From Synechococcaceae cyanobacterium SM2_3_1 (GTDB lineage Bacteria > Cyanobacteriota > Cyanobacteriia > Thermostichales > Thermostichaceae), in contig JAAUUJ010000021.1 in the NCBI GenBank assembly GCA_012030715.1, positions 1 to 37,928 of the forward strand: a stretch of DNA of 37,928 bases, in the 5' to 3' direction. This document shows positions 1 to 9,450 of this stretch, one piece after another (the first letter of the stretch is position 1; each line of letters begins with the position of its first letter). A program made the position numbers and the translations under genes. The notes under the pieces were generated by a model. It made no database searches and was not told where the DNA came from. It was given only the letters and a program-made list of their open reading frames with translations.

Positions 1-1
1 G

Positions 2-2527
2 GGGATCCCTTATCTTTGGGTCACCTTGGGGGTGGGGCAGAGGTGTTCATCCCCTCGTCTACGGATGGCTGCTGATCGACTGGCGCTGGGATTGGGGGGG
101 AGCTTATTTCTGCTCAGTTTGCCCTATCCCGGGATGCGGCTGATGAATCTGCTGCTGAGTGCAGGCACACTGGCCTACTGTTGTCGTTATCGTGCTGCAA
201 ACCAGCTGCTGATCACCCTGACCCATATGTCGCTCTTGGCGGCTGGTTTCACGGCCATCGAACTGGCGCAACCGCAGCTTTCCCTGCTGAGCTGGGCTGT
301 GCTTTTACTGATGGTCAATGTTGGGCATTGGCTACTGGCGGTTGGGGATGATTATCTGTTCTGGCGGCGTAGCCTCTGGTGGGTGGGGCTGGGATTAGCT
401 GGCATCAGCTATGTTGTGCTGCTGGGCTATTTGGGAGAAGACCTTGCAGCTCCCTGGGCCTGGATCTGGGTGGTGGTGCCCGCCATGCTGACAACCCTGG
501 GATCTGATCAGCACTTTGAAGACCGATCCACAGCCCTGATCCTGAGTACGGTTGCCATTGTGGCTTTACAGGTGTTGACAATTCCCTCGGAGCTACCGCG
601 ACTGCTGGGATTAGGAAGTGCTACGGTGCTGCTCTTCTTTAACACCCGGCAGCTGCGGACAACGGCAATGGCGGTGGCCACCATTGGGGCGGGCCTGGTA
701 CTCATCACCACAACTTGCTTGCAATACCTGGGCCTGGATCGGGATGTTTTTCTCACTGCTCTAGCCCTGGAACTGTTACTGATCTATCTTCTGCAAGCCG
801 GGGCAGAACGAATCGGGGGATCCCTGGGTCCCCTTTACCGGATCCCCTTGCAGATCTGGGGGGTGTTTCTGGGGGTTTCGGGCCTTTACAGTCTGAGTCT
901 GGTGTTGCTGATTGAGGTGAGTGGCAGCGGCACTGATCCAGACTCCATTCTGCTGGCTACCGGTCTGACGTTTGCGGCCCTGGTGTTCCGGAACTGGCGG
1001 GATCCTCGCAATCGCACCCTTCTGGGGCTGGCCTGGGCTACGGAACTGCTGCTAGTGGCCTCCATTATTGAACTGAATTGGCCGGATCTGCTGGCTCCTC
1101 TGGCCTGGGGAAATCTGGTTCTGGGTTTGGGTAGCGCGACTGTTGCCGTTGGGTGGCAGAAGCCGAAGCGATTGACAAAACTCTTGAGCCGGACCCTGTT
1201 GGCGAAGCCTGCCGGAGGCATCCTCCCTCTGCTCTTCACCGGATTGGGATGGCTCCTGTTTCATCAGCAATTACAGGCAGAATCAGCCCTGGCCAGTTTG
1301 ATCTTAGGCGGGGTGGGAATCAGTCTGGCTCGACCGCGTCCCAATGGGGAACCCCTGATCCTGGCGGGGATTTGTGTGATGTCTCTGGCGGCCTATGAGG
1401 GGATGGGTTACCTCCTGATGCAAGCAGAAAGTGGGATGACAGGTGACGGGATCACGCTGCTGGCGGTGGTTAGTGGAGTCATGATGCTGAGTTTTCCGCG
1501 TCTTCCCCGATCCTTGATCAATTTTCTGCGGCAAACTCCTGATAAACTGACGGCCTTGAGTCATGTCCATATGGCGATTGGTACTGCCCTGCTGCTGGTT
1601 GCCATCCCGTTTGATCGCAGTACTCCAGCAGAATGGCTCTGGTTGCTGATCAGTGGAGGGTTCATTAGTTATGCCTGGGGGCAGGGGCGAGTCACTCGCC
1701 AGCAGGAAGCTGAAGTTTGGGTCTACCTGGGCTTGCTGATCGCGGTGGCCATGAGCTGGAACTTGGCGGGGCTGCTGCTTCCTGATCCTGGACTGCGCCT
1801 GGGTTGGTTAGGAGGAATTGCCAGTGTGCTGGCCTGGATCCTGACGGTATTGCGGTGGGATCAGTGGGGATGGCCTGCACGTCCCTGGCGGATTGTCGCG
1901 GTGGGGCTACCGCTGGTAACGGTGTGCTTGACTTCTTTACATGTCTACGGATCCAGTCTTCTGCTTGCTGCTGGGGTTTACGCCTGGATCGGACAATCCT
2001 GGGGCATGATCCGGGTCAGTTATCTCAGTGCCTTGCTGCTAGGGTGGGCTGTGCTGCGGCAAATGCAGGCCTGGGAAGTGAATGAGGTCTTCTGGTACAC
2101 ACTTCCGGTTACTTTCGCAGTTCTCTATGTGGCCCAGATGGATCCCCAGTTAACAAACCCTTCCACACGTGAACAGCGTCACTGGCTGAGGCTAGCTGCG
2201 GTAGGGTTGCTCTGTCTGACGGCCTTCATGGAGATCAACAGCTCTTTTCTTGCAGGTTTGGGGGTGGCGGGTCTGGGGATGCTTCTGACGTTGTTAGGGG
2301 GGATGCTGCGGGTACGAGCTTATCTGTACGTGGGGCTGGTCACCTTTGCCCTGGCTCTTCTGCGCCAGATCTGGATCTTTGCCAGCCTTTATCCGCTCCT
2401 GCTCTGGGGCATCGGACTGGTGAGCGGGTTGGGGTTGATCTGGTTAGCGGTAGGGTTGGAATCCCAGCGGGAGCGGCTGTTGCAATGGCTGCAGGGGCAG
2501 CAGACGGATCAGGGGGAATGGCAATAG
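2..2527 (+). CDS. large polytopic membrane protein, 5' end outside window
   Basis: The reading frame is open to the left edge, so the true start probably lies outside; TTG at 26 is only the first start-like codon inside. At least 830 residues are visible, almost entirely hydrophobic helices (about twenty or more) separated by short loops rich in Trp, Pro and Arg, with no soluble domain or catalytic motif I recognise. The last residues are polar (ESQRERLLQWLQGQQ), suggesting a short cytoplasmic tail. It ends at a TAG and the next gene is convergent. I do not recognise the family; I infer an inner-membrane or thylakoid protein of unknown function. Confidence 0.75.
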   Translation, partial: GIPYLWVTLGVGQRCSSPRLRMAADRLALGLGGSLFLLSLPYPGMRLMNLLLSAGTLAYCCRYRAANQLLITLTHMSLLAAGFTAIELAQPQLSLLSWAVLLLMVNVGHWLLAVGDDYLFWRRSLWWVGLGLAGISYVVLLGYLGEDLAAPWAWIWVVVPAMLTTLGSDQHFEDRSTALILSTVAIVALQVLTIPSELPRLLGLGSATVLLFFNTRQLRTTAMAVATIGAGLVLITTTCLQYLGLDRDVFLTALALELLLIYLLQAGAERIGGSLGPLYRIPLQIWGVFLGVSGLYSLSLVLLIEVSGSGTDPDSILLATGLTFAALVFRNWRDPRNRTLLGLAWATELLLVASIIELNWPDLLAPLAWGNLVLGLGSATVAVGWQKPKRLTKLLSRTLLAKPAGGILPLLFTGLGWLLFHQQLQAESALASLILGGVGISLARPRPNGEPLILAGICVMSLAAYEGMGYLLMQAESGMTGDGITLLAVVSGVMMLSFPRLPRSLINFLRQTPDKLTALSHVHMAIGTALLLVAIPFDRSTPAEWLWLLISGGFISYAWGQGRVTRQQEAEVWVYLGLLIAVAMSWNLAGLLLPDPGLRLGWLGGIASVLAWILTVLRWDQWGWPARPWRIVAVGLPLVTVCLTSLHVYGSSLLLAAGVYAWIGQSWGMIRVSYLSALLLGWAVLRQMQAWEVNEVFWYTLPVTFAVLYVAQMDPQLTNPSTREQRHWLRLAAVGLLCLTAFMEINSSFLAGLGVAGLGMLLTLLGGMLRVRAYLYVGLVTFALALLRQIWIFASLYPLLLWGIGLVSGLGLIWLAVGLESQRERLLQWLQGQQTDQGEWQ

Positions 2528-2530
2528 GGC

Positions 2531-3741
2531 TTAACTCTGAGCGTGGGCAAAATTAGCCGGATCTTGATCTCGACGGTGATTGACTGGAAGCGGGGGGCCC
2601 TGGTCGTTGCCCACCAACGCTGCCGTCTCCTCGAGGGCCTGTTTCAACCGCCGAGCTGCATACACTGACATATCGCGGGGACGCTAACCCGATCACGTAG
2701 ATAGCGAAGGGCACGATCCGATTGCGGAGGGGGAGGGCAGTCCTGGCCCGTGATCAGGTGGGTCAGAGCAGATCGCAGGGCGGCATCAAAGAGAGGGTTG
2801 GGGGCTGGATTAACGCTGATGAGGTTGCTGCGGTGCTTGATCACCCGGTGCAACGCCTCCTGTGTGGAGGTTTCTGGCTCTGGGTACAAAGCATCAGGAA
2901 GACCCTGCCAGGGACCTTGATCTACTCTTTTTTGATTTTGTTGGGCTTCGGGCTCCTGGTTGGCATAGCATCCTCCCATCTGGGGGGGTAGATCGTGCAC
3001 ATGGGTATGAAAGTCGCTCTGGGTGCCGCGATAGGTGGATCGGCTTTCCATGGCCGCAAACCAATCTTGTAGGCGAGGATTCTCTTCTCTTAGGGAATAG
3101 CCTTTGTAGTAGTAGAGGCTGGCGTTCATCCGCTCCAGAAATGGGGTAAAGATCACATCCACTGTGCTGAAGGTTGCTAGAAAATAGGGGCCGAGAGTCT
3201 GACTGAGGGCATCTTCCACTAGACTCACAACCTCCTTGTACTGCTCGCAATTGCTCTGCTCCTGTTGAGGAGAACGAGAGGGATAGCACAGCCAGCCACA
3301 CCAGGCCCGGAACAAAAGACGCTCCAGTTTCCGTAACGGCATCACCTCCTGTGCCTGGAGCCCATACCCCAGAGGCCCAAATGCTTTTTCCAGGGTTTGG
3401 AGGATCACATCACTCTCGGTGATCAGACGGCCATCCAGCTCCAGAGCTGGCAGCATCCCCGACGGTACCTTGTGCTTATACCATCGCTCCTTCTCCCCAT
3501 AGCAGAACATGGTGACTTTCTCGATGCGGTAGGGGATCTGCTTCTCCTCCAGCCACAGCCACACCTTCTGACAATAGGGACACCAGGCATGGTTATCCCG
3601 ATACAGGATCACCCGAACATCCGCTTCACTCTGGCCAAACAGGCGGAGTTTTGACTGGGCATTGGTGGGTCCATGTACCGGATCCACAGAATACTGACTG
3701 AAGGCCTCTAACTCGGGCCAGGTGAGGGGAGTCGCTGTCAT
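2531..3741 (-). CDS. glutathione S-transferase family protein (one-base frameshift near 3' end)
   Basis: The N-terminal half is a thioredoxin-like GST domain with a CPYC redox motif at residues 54-57, followed by the GST segment [14 protein letters not shown] and then the all-helical C-terminal domain. Such CPYC-containing GSTs in cyanobacteria are presumed glutathione-dependent oxidoreductases; the substrate is unknown. As written the frame stops at 2644 after YLRDRVSVP. Adding one C in the run of four at 2677-2680 continues it as [17 protein letters not shown] to a TAA at 2531-2533, giving 403 residues, which fits the C-terminal helix of this type of protein better than the short tail. It lies about 50 nt downstream of the membrane protein gene on the same strand and could be cotranscribed with it. 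Confidence 0.8.
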
Positions 3742-3791
3742 GATGGGATCTGCCTACACTCTCTATAAAGAAATGTTAATGGCTGTAGGAC

Positions 3792-4664
3792 CTATGTGGT
3801 GGGTCCAAAGAGCAATGAGAGCAGCAAATGCCACACCGAAAGATAAAAATTCCCCTCCTGCTCTGATCTCAGGATCTCAAACGGACTGCCCACTCTGCCC
3901 ACAAAGGGTCGCAGTCGCCAGCCCAGTTGCATGCCCACAACCGCGTAGATCAAAATCCAGATGCGCAACAGGGTCTGGTTCAGGGGTTGGCCCATGCGGT
4001 AGGCAATGTAACTACAGCCACGATAAAGGTATTGAACGCCGTAAACACCGCAGAGACCAAAGATGGCCACATGCATGAGCATAAGAAAGTAGTAGTTCTG
4101 GGTGGTAATTGCAAAAAAGAAGGAGAGAGGAGCCAGGCTGGAAAGCAGAATGGTGGTGGTGCCCAGGGTCATGATCATCAGTGTGACCGTCTGTAAAAAG
4201 CGAAACTGCTGACCCAGTAACACATTAAATGTATAGAGAGACGGAACACAGATCACAGCGGTAAACATAAATAGGACCGGGAGTTTGATTGCAGCTGAGA
4301 TCGTCTGCAGCAAACTGTGATTGATCCCCATGGTTAAGCCATAAATGGCAGACAAAATCGCACTCAAGACGATCATGGAAGCAATAATGCGGGGTAGTGC
4401 CTGTCGCCTGTAAATCTGCTCAAAGATTACAGTCTGAGAACGCAGTAGATAGTCTAGAAAGTAAATCGATAGCTGAAAAAGATTACTCTCAGACACCGCT
4501 TTGCGAAGGGTTTGAATCTCTTCTTCTGAAGATTCACGAAACTTGATCAGTGGCTGATGTGGGTCTGTTTGGGGATGAATATTAGAAGATGTTGGCTCTG
4601 GCTGAATCGCATTATCCTGCCCCTGATCACTTTGAACAGGGTCCTGAACTGTGTTTGTTTCCAT
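3792..4664 (-). CDS. six-helix membrane protein with acidic N-terminal tail, function unknown
   Basis: The 290-residue product has a soluble, Gln/Asp/Pro-rich N-terminus of about 85 residues, then about six hydrophobic helices, and a conserved-looking C-terminal LRPFVGRVGSPFEILR segment before a last helix. I have seen this overall architecture in cyanobacterial membrane proteins that databases loosely label Yip1-like or WH2-containing, but I cannot assign a function. The only plausible start is the ATG at 4664, since the next Met lies inside a helix. That ATG sits 8 nt after a U-run that follows a long hairpin, leaving no normal Shine-Dalgarno site, so expression may be controlled at this leader. 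Confidence 0.7.
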   Translation of the reverse strand: METNTVQDPVQSDQGQDNAIQPEPTSSNIHPQTDPHQPLIKFRESSEEEIQTLRKAVSESNLFQLSIYFLDYLLRSQTVIFEQIYRRQALPRIIASMIVLSAILSAIYGLTMGINHSLLQTISAAIKLPVLFMFTAVICVPSLYTFNVLLGQQFRFLQTVTLMIMTLGTTTILLSSLAPLSFFFAITTQNYYFLMLMHVAIFGLCGVYGVQYLYRGCSYIAYRMGQPLNQTLLRIWILIYAVVGMQLGWRLRPFVGRVGSPFEILRSEQEGNFYLSVWHLLLSLLFGPTT

Positions 4665-4672
4665 ATTTAGTC

Positions 4673-4736
4673 AAAAAAGGATTAGGAAGTAGGATCTAAG
4701 ATTTCTGAGAATTATCTTAGCGTCCTTTCCTAATCC
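4673..4736 (-). terminator. long hairpin plus U-run directly upstream of the 3792-4664 gene
   Basis: Arms at 4679-4702 and 4714-4736 are inverted repeats of about 23-24 nt with a few mismatches (GGATTAGGAA near the ends, CTAAGAT next to the loop). Read on the minus strand the hairpin is followed at once by six T (4678-4673), the form of an intrinsic terminator. It lies in the leader of the membrane protein gene rather than after a gene, so it may be an attenuator, a terminator for vanished upstream transcription, or a small mobile-element remnant. Confidence 0.5.
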
Positions 4737-4890
4737 ATTAAGGTGAGATCTAGAGGCGATATCAACCGACTTCAGATCTCGTCAGTGCTGAGGTCAGCAG
4801 CATTTCCATTAGGATTTTCTGATCCTGCTTGGGTGAGCGCTATAGCAGCAGTTTTCGCAGACTTACTGACGCCAGAGGACTCTGTAACCG

Positions 4891-5232
4891 TTGCCTCTTC
4901 CGCACCAGGAAGCGCAAATGCTTGATTGGTTGGAGCAATGCCGTCGTGTCTATAACTACGCATTGGCAGAGCGCAAGGACTGGATCAACTCGCGTAAATG
5001 TTTGGTCAACGCTTGCAGGATCAAACAGGAATACATCATCCCTGCTGACACCCCCTATCCCGACTACTCCAAACAGCAAAACGCCCTGACCAAAGCGAAA
5101 GAGGAGATTCCAGAGCTGAAAGCAGTTCACTCTCAAGTCTGGCAAGATGCCCTGAAGCGACTGGACAAGTCGTTCAAGTTCATGCAAGCGAGCGGGTTTG
5201 GATTTCCTCGATTCAAAAAGTTTGCTCAGTAG
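4891..5232 (+). pseudogene. TnpB (IS200/IS605 OrfB) N-terminal fragment
   Basis: About 113 codons match the N-terminal helix-turn-helix part of TnpB-type proteins: CRRVYNYALAERKDWINSR, the short Cys-containing segment NACRIKQEYIIPAD, and GFGFPRFKK. The frame has a TAA three bases before the first codon, so the usual first dozen or so residues are missing, and it stops at 5232 just after FPRFKK, before the RuvC-like nuclease domain. No catalytic residues remain, so this is a dead insertion-sequence relic. I saw no partner TnpA and could not recognise element ends. Codons 4743-4890 upstream may contain further decayed element sequence. Confidence 0.75.
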
Positions 5233-5387
5233 CGCTGGTGAGGTGGTAGAACGCCCTCGCTTTTTCGTGGATTTGCAAAGCAAGCTTCGATTCAACCTTC
5301 TTCCAGGGACACGGCTCAGCCAATCCAGCAGATCCCTGGAGTTGATTTTGTAAACTAAGGGGAGGTCTCTTCAGCAGGAAAGCTTCC

Positions 5388-5944
5388 GTGCCAGCGGTCA
5401 AATACAGAGGATCGGTAAAGCCTGAATCCACCCCCCTGCATCCGGGTTGGAGCGCCGCCATCGTTGTAGGTACCGTTGCCCTCCTAGGGGGGGGATCCTG
5501 GGCCATCACTGGCAACCCCAACAACAGGTGGAAGCCCACACCAATCAGCTTCTGGATGCCATGGCAGATCGCAATTGGGGAGCAGTGAGTCAGTTGATCG
5601 CCGATGACTACAGCGACGATTGGGGATTCAGCAAAGCAACTGGTCTGGACTACAGCCAGCAGCTCTTTCAACAATTTACTCGCCTATCCTTTGAGCCCCG
5701 TACTATTGAGGTCACCCTTAACGAAAGTCAGCAGATCGGGGAGGCAAAAACCCAATTTCAGGTGGATGGCACCTCCCGCTCCCCGATTGCCACAATCGCC
5801 CAAGCCGAGTTAAATGACCTGGCCGAACCCTTTACCTTCACCTGGAAACAGCAAAGCTGGAAACCCTTTGACTGGCAACTGATCAAGCTAGGTCATCCTT
5901 CTCTGGATCTGGAGGGCGGCACCTGGGGAGGCAGTCCCTTTTGA
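5388..5944 (+). CDS. membrane-anchored NTF2-like protein (one-base frameshift)
   Basis: The N-terminal part from GTG 5388 contains a single hydrophobic helix (SAAIVVGTVALLGGGSWAI). The rest, read one frame away, resembles an NTF2/SnoaL-like fold: TNQLLDAMADRNWGAVSQLI followed by alternating beta-strands. The two parts join into 185 residues if one C is restored in the run at 5516-5519. The function is unknown; such domains are often small binding modules on the outer face of a membrane. The start is uncertain because the purine-rich GGAGG at 5361-5365 lies about 22 nt upstream. It follows the TnpB relic on the same strand and is probably an independent gene. Confidence 0.6.
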
Positions 5945-6080
5945 GAGATCTGGTCGATTTCTGCGTTTAGAAAAATTCCACACTAACAGCAGTTCTGCCA
6001 CAGGAGTATTCTGGGGAGAGGCAACCTATCTAGTGTTGAGTAAGCTGTTTATCAGTGGTGTGTGTGGAGGAGTGGTGTGT

Positions 6081-7223
6081 ATGTCTCAGATCCGATCTCT
6101 GACGTTTCTGGTCACCTGCGTTGGTTTCTTTCCCCTGATGACAAACTGTGGAGAAGAGGTCACCAACACCGTCGAACCGGAACCCACCGGACCCGAACAG
6201 GTGGTACTGGTGGCGAATACGCAGGGCAACAATGTCGTTGCTTACGATGCTGTAACTGGCGGCTTTCTGGCGGAGGTGATCCCCCCTCAGGCCGGGGGGC
6301 TGTTATCTCCCGACACGATGGTCCTGGGGCCGGATGGCAATGGGGATGGGGTGCAGGATCTCTACATCAGTAGCGGCAATCTTCCCGCCTCGCTTGCGGG
6401 CCTGGGCGCTTCCTCAGTACTGCGCTATGACGGTCTCACTGGGAATTTCATTGATATTTTTGTCGGCGATGATCCCAGCACTCCCGATGTGGATGAGACG
6501 GGTGGGTTGTATCGTCCCTACGGGATTGCCTTTGGACCAGATGGATTGCTTTACGTCAGCAGCTTTCTCAGGGATCAGATCCTGCGCTATGACGCCAATA
6601 CTGGGGCATTTTTCGATGTCTTTGCCACCGGCAATCAGGAGCCTGGTGGACTGAATGGTCCCAATAGTCTTCTCTTTGATCCCAATGGTGCTCTCTATGT
6701 CACCACCCAGGGCAGCGTTGGGGTGGAAGGGGAACCGGATTTCAGTCTGGGGTTACCCAGTCAGGTGCTGGCCTTTAACATCAATACTCGCGAAAGTACG
6801 GTTCTGCTCACTCCCGATCCCTCTCCCAGCAGCTTTGGCTTTGTTAGCCTTCTGGGTCTGGCACTGGGGCCGAATGGTCTACTATACGTCAGTGACTTTG
6901 CCAATGACATTCTGGTGGTTCAACCTCAGACGGGAGCATTGGTAGATCGGCTGGCAACCAACTACACCGGAACCACACCCAGCAGCAATTTTATTGGCAG
7001 TGTCTCGGTGGATAATGCTGGAGTGCTATTCACGGTGGGCTTTAATAACCAGGATGCTGGGGATGTGGGAGCAATCCTGCGTTTTAATGGTCTGACTGGA
7101 GAGCCGTTCCCCGCAGAAGGCAATAGTGGTGCCCTGCTCACCTCCCCTGATCCACGTCTGGTGCGACCGATTGGGGTGCTGGTGCTGGAACCCTTCCAGG
7201 ACATCTTAAGTTCAGCCATTTAA
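6081..7223 (+). CDS. secreted NHL/SMP-30-like beta-propeller protein
   Basis: I chose ATG 6081 because a GGAGGAG ribosome site sits about 8 nt upstream; a TTG at 6033 would only add 16 residues before the signal peptide. The product begins with a hydrophobic signal ending near a Cys (PLMTNC), possibly a lipoprotein although the residue before the Cys is Asn, unusual for a lipobox. Repeated blades such as GPDGLLYVSSF and GPNGLLYVSDF, each paired with a RYDxxTGxF strand, indicate an NHL or SMP-30/gluconolactonase type propeller of about six blades. The ligand is unknown; I infer an extracytoplasmic binding or lactonase-like protein. Confidence 0.75.
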   Translation: MSQIRSLTFLVTCVGFFPLMTNCGEEVTNTVEPEPTGPEQVVLVANTQGNNVVAYDAVTGGFLAEVIPPQAGGLLSPDTMVLGPDGNGDGVQDLYISSGNLPASLAGLGASSVLRYDGLTGNFIDIFVGDDPSTPDVDETGGLYRPYGIAFGPDGLLYVSSFLRDQILRYDANTGAFFDVFATGNQEPGGLNGPNSLLFDPNGALYVTTQGSVGVEGEPDFSLGLPSQVLAFNINTRESTVLLTPDPSPSSFGFVSLLGLALGPNGLLYVSDFANDILVVQPQTGALVDRLATNYTGTTPSSNFIGSVSVDNAGVLFTVGFNNQDAGDVGAILRFNGLTGEPFPAEGNSGALLTSPDPRLVRPIGVLVLEPFQDILSSAI

Positions 7224-7278
7224 GCCGGGACTGCTGCAGGATAGGGATGTCCATGTTCTGACAAGGATCAGCCTGCCC

Positions 7279-8671
7279 ATGACTGAGGTCCCCACCCGTC
7301 TGGAAAGCGATAGTCTCGGATCGATTGCTGTTGCGGCGGATCGTTACTGGGGAGCCCAGACCCAGCGCTCCCTGCATTTCTTCGCCATTGGTCAGGAACA
7401 AATGCCCCTGGAGGTGATCCATGCTTTTGGACTGATCAAACAGGCAACAGCGATGGTGAACAGGGATCTGGGGTTGCTGGATCGACAGCGGGCTGATTGG
7501 GTGATTCAGGCGGCAACAGAGGTGCGTCAGGGTCTGTTGGATGATCATTTCCGCTGCGGGTATGGCAAACGGGAAGTGGCACCCAGACCAACATGAATGT
7601 GAATGAAGTGATCGCTAACCGCGCCATCGAACTGGCAGGTGGAGTGCTGGGCAGCAAGATCCAGTTCACCCCAATGATCACGTCAATCTCTCCCAGTCTT
7701 CGAATGACACCTTCCCCACGGCCATGCATATTGCAGCGGTCATCCAGTTACAACAGCAGCTTCTCCCCGCTTTAGAAGTGGTATTCCAGGAGTTAGTTAG
7801 CAAGACCACCGCCTTTCAATCCGTCGTCAAAATTGGCAGAACTCACCTCATGGATGCAGTACCTCTAACACTGGGGCAGGAGTTTTCTGGCTATGCAGCC
7901 CAGATCGATCAGGGGATCCAGTCTCTGCGAGCCTGTCTGGTCCATCTCTACCCCCTGGCATTGGGTGGGACAGCGGTGGGCACCGGATTAAACAGTCCTC
8001 CTGAATTTTCAACTCGTGTTGCCCAGGTGATCGCAGAGTTGTCGGAGTTTCCATTTGTTTCGGCCCCCAATAAATTTGCAGCCCTGGCGGCCCATGATGG
8101 GATCGTGCTCACCAGTGGCACCCTGAAAATGATTGCGGTGGCTCTGATGAAAATTGCCAATGACATCCGCTGGCTGGGATCCGGACCCCGTTGTGGCCTG
8201 GGGGAGTTGATTCTGCCTGCCAATGAACCCGGATCGTCGATCATGCCGGGGAAGGTGAATCCAACCCAATGTGAGGCCATGACCATGGTCTGTGCTCAGG
8301 TGATCGGCAACGATACCACGATCACACTGGCGGGATCACAAGGCAATTTTGAGTTGAATGTCTATAAACCTGTGCTGATCTACAACCTGCTGCAGTCCAT
8401 CCAGCTACTCACGGATGCCATTCGCTCCTTCACGACTCATCTATTGGTGGATCTGCAGGCCAATTCCACGCGGATCCAGGATCTGCTTGAGCAATCTCTG
8501 ATGCTGGTCACGGCCCTGAGTCCAGTCTTGGGGTACGACAGGGCTGCAGCCATTGCCAAAAAGGCCCACCAGGAGGGACTCAGTCTGCGCGCTGCGTGTT
8601 TAGAACTGGGCTATCTCACGGAGGAAGAGTTTGATCGCTATGTTCGCCCCGAGGATATGGTCCATCCTTAG
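7279..8671 (+). CDS. fumC: fumarate hydratase class II (two one-base frameshifts)
   Basis: This enzyme interconverts fumarate and malate in the cytosol. Visible signatures are [10 protein letters not shown] near the N-terminus, [33 protein letters not shown], and the fumarase/aspartase signature [13 protein letters not shown]. The gene is spread over three frames: the first break is at the CC at 7551-7552 (restoring C gives [12 protein letters not shown]) and the second in the CCCC at 7669-7672 (restoring C gives [16 protein letters not shown]). Repair yields 464 residues, the normal length. Catalytic segments are otherwise intact, so I read it as a working gene with sequence errors. It is transcribed toward bolA, which is convergent. 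Confidence 0.9.
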
Positions 8672-8684
8672 GGAGTTTTTCAGG

Positions 8685-8948
8685 TTACAACTGCACCTGC
8701 ACCGCTGAGTTTTGCCACTGTTCGGGGGTGTAGGTTTTCAGGGAAAGCGCATGCAGTGTACCGTTGTCTAAATGGCTCTGTAGTGCACCGTAGATGAGCT
8801 GATGCTGTTTGATCATGGTCAGTCCAGTAAACTGCTCCGCAATCACAATCGCCTGGAAGTGATTGCCGTCCCCCACCATGTCCTCCACCTGCACCCGCGA
8901 TCCGGGCAGGGCTTCCGTGATCATGACTTCGATCTCTTGTGGACGCAT
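8685..8948 (-). CDS. bolA: BolA family protein
   Basis: The 87-residue product starting at MRPQEIEVM fits the BolA fold: an N-terminal helix, VQVEDMVGDGNHFQAIVIAEQF, then IKQHQLIYGALQSHLDNGTLHALSLKTYTP. BolA proteins bind Fe-S clusters together with monothiol glutaredoxins; the invariant histidine of HALSLKTYTP is a cluster ligand in the family. I preferred ATG 8948 to the upstream start at 9092, whose extra 48 residues do not resemble the family. No glutaredoxin gene adjoins it here. It is convergent with fumC, with 13 nt between their ends. Confidence 0.85.
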   Translation of the reverse strand: MRPQEIEVMITEALPGSRVQVEDMVGDGNHFQAIVIAEQFTGLTMIKQHQLIYGALQSHLDNGTLHALSLKTYTPEQWQNSAVQVQL

Positions 8949-9171
8949 ACCGACAACCTTTGATCTGACATTCCCAGAATAGACTAACTTCTCTGGAGTC
9001 TCCTTCCCACCCCCCCATAGAGAAATGATCCCTTCCCAAGCAGCAAGCTTTGTGATCAGAAGGGAAGTTTTTTCAGTGAACTGGACCCTCATTATTTACC
9101 GTACCCATACTGAGATCAGGCAATTAATGCTATCATGAGTAGCAAATCATACAAGCAACAGGCTTCCTAGA

Positions 9172-9357
9172 GTGATCATTGCTACTCATCTAATGATTTT
9201 AATTGCGGAAATCATGGGGTCGAAGCGGCTCACGCGGCGACAGGAAGATGAGCTGTATCGACTCCTGGAAGACTTGTCCTTTACGGATGAGGAGAAAGCA
9301 GCTCTGGAGGAGTTGATGGAGGCGATTGTGAATCAGGAGATTCAGTTTCTTCCCTGA
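9172..9357 (+). CDS. small helical hypothetical protein
   Basis: Up to 61 residues; ATG at 9214 would give 47 residues beginning MGSKRLTRRQEDELYR and is the more natural start for the charged helical core (RQEDELYRLLEDLSFTDEEKAALEELMEA). No domain is recognised. The high Glu/Leu helical content looks like a real small protein rather than noise, but coding is not proven. It lies alone between bolA, which is divergent, and the convergent FG-GAP lipoprotein gene. Confidence 0.4.
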   Translation: MIIATHLMILIAEIMGSKRLTRRQEDELYRLLEDLSFTDEEKAALEELMEAIVNQEIQFLP

Positions 9358-9450
9358 ATTCCCGAAAGACCCATGCCTGCCAATGGAGTGAGCCTGCCTG
9401 TCTCCTCAAGAGGTGTCAAGCGGGCCGAAGCGGTAGAGTCAGGTTATTGC

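Noticed and set aside
4743..4963. Opposing 60-codon frames between the membrane gene and the TnpB relic
   Set aside because: They overlap each other on both strands, have no recognisable content and lie in relic sequence.
8949..9092. N-terminal extension of BolA
   Set aside because: The 48 added residues do not match the family and the internal ATG fits the normal length.
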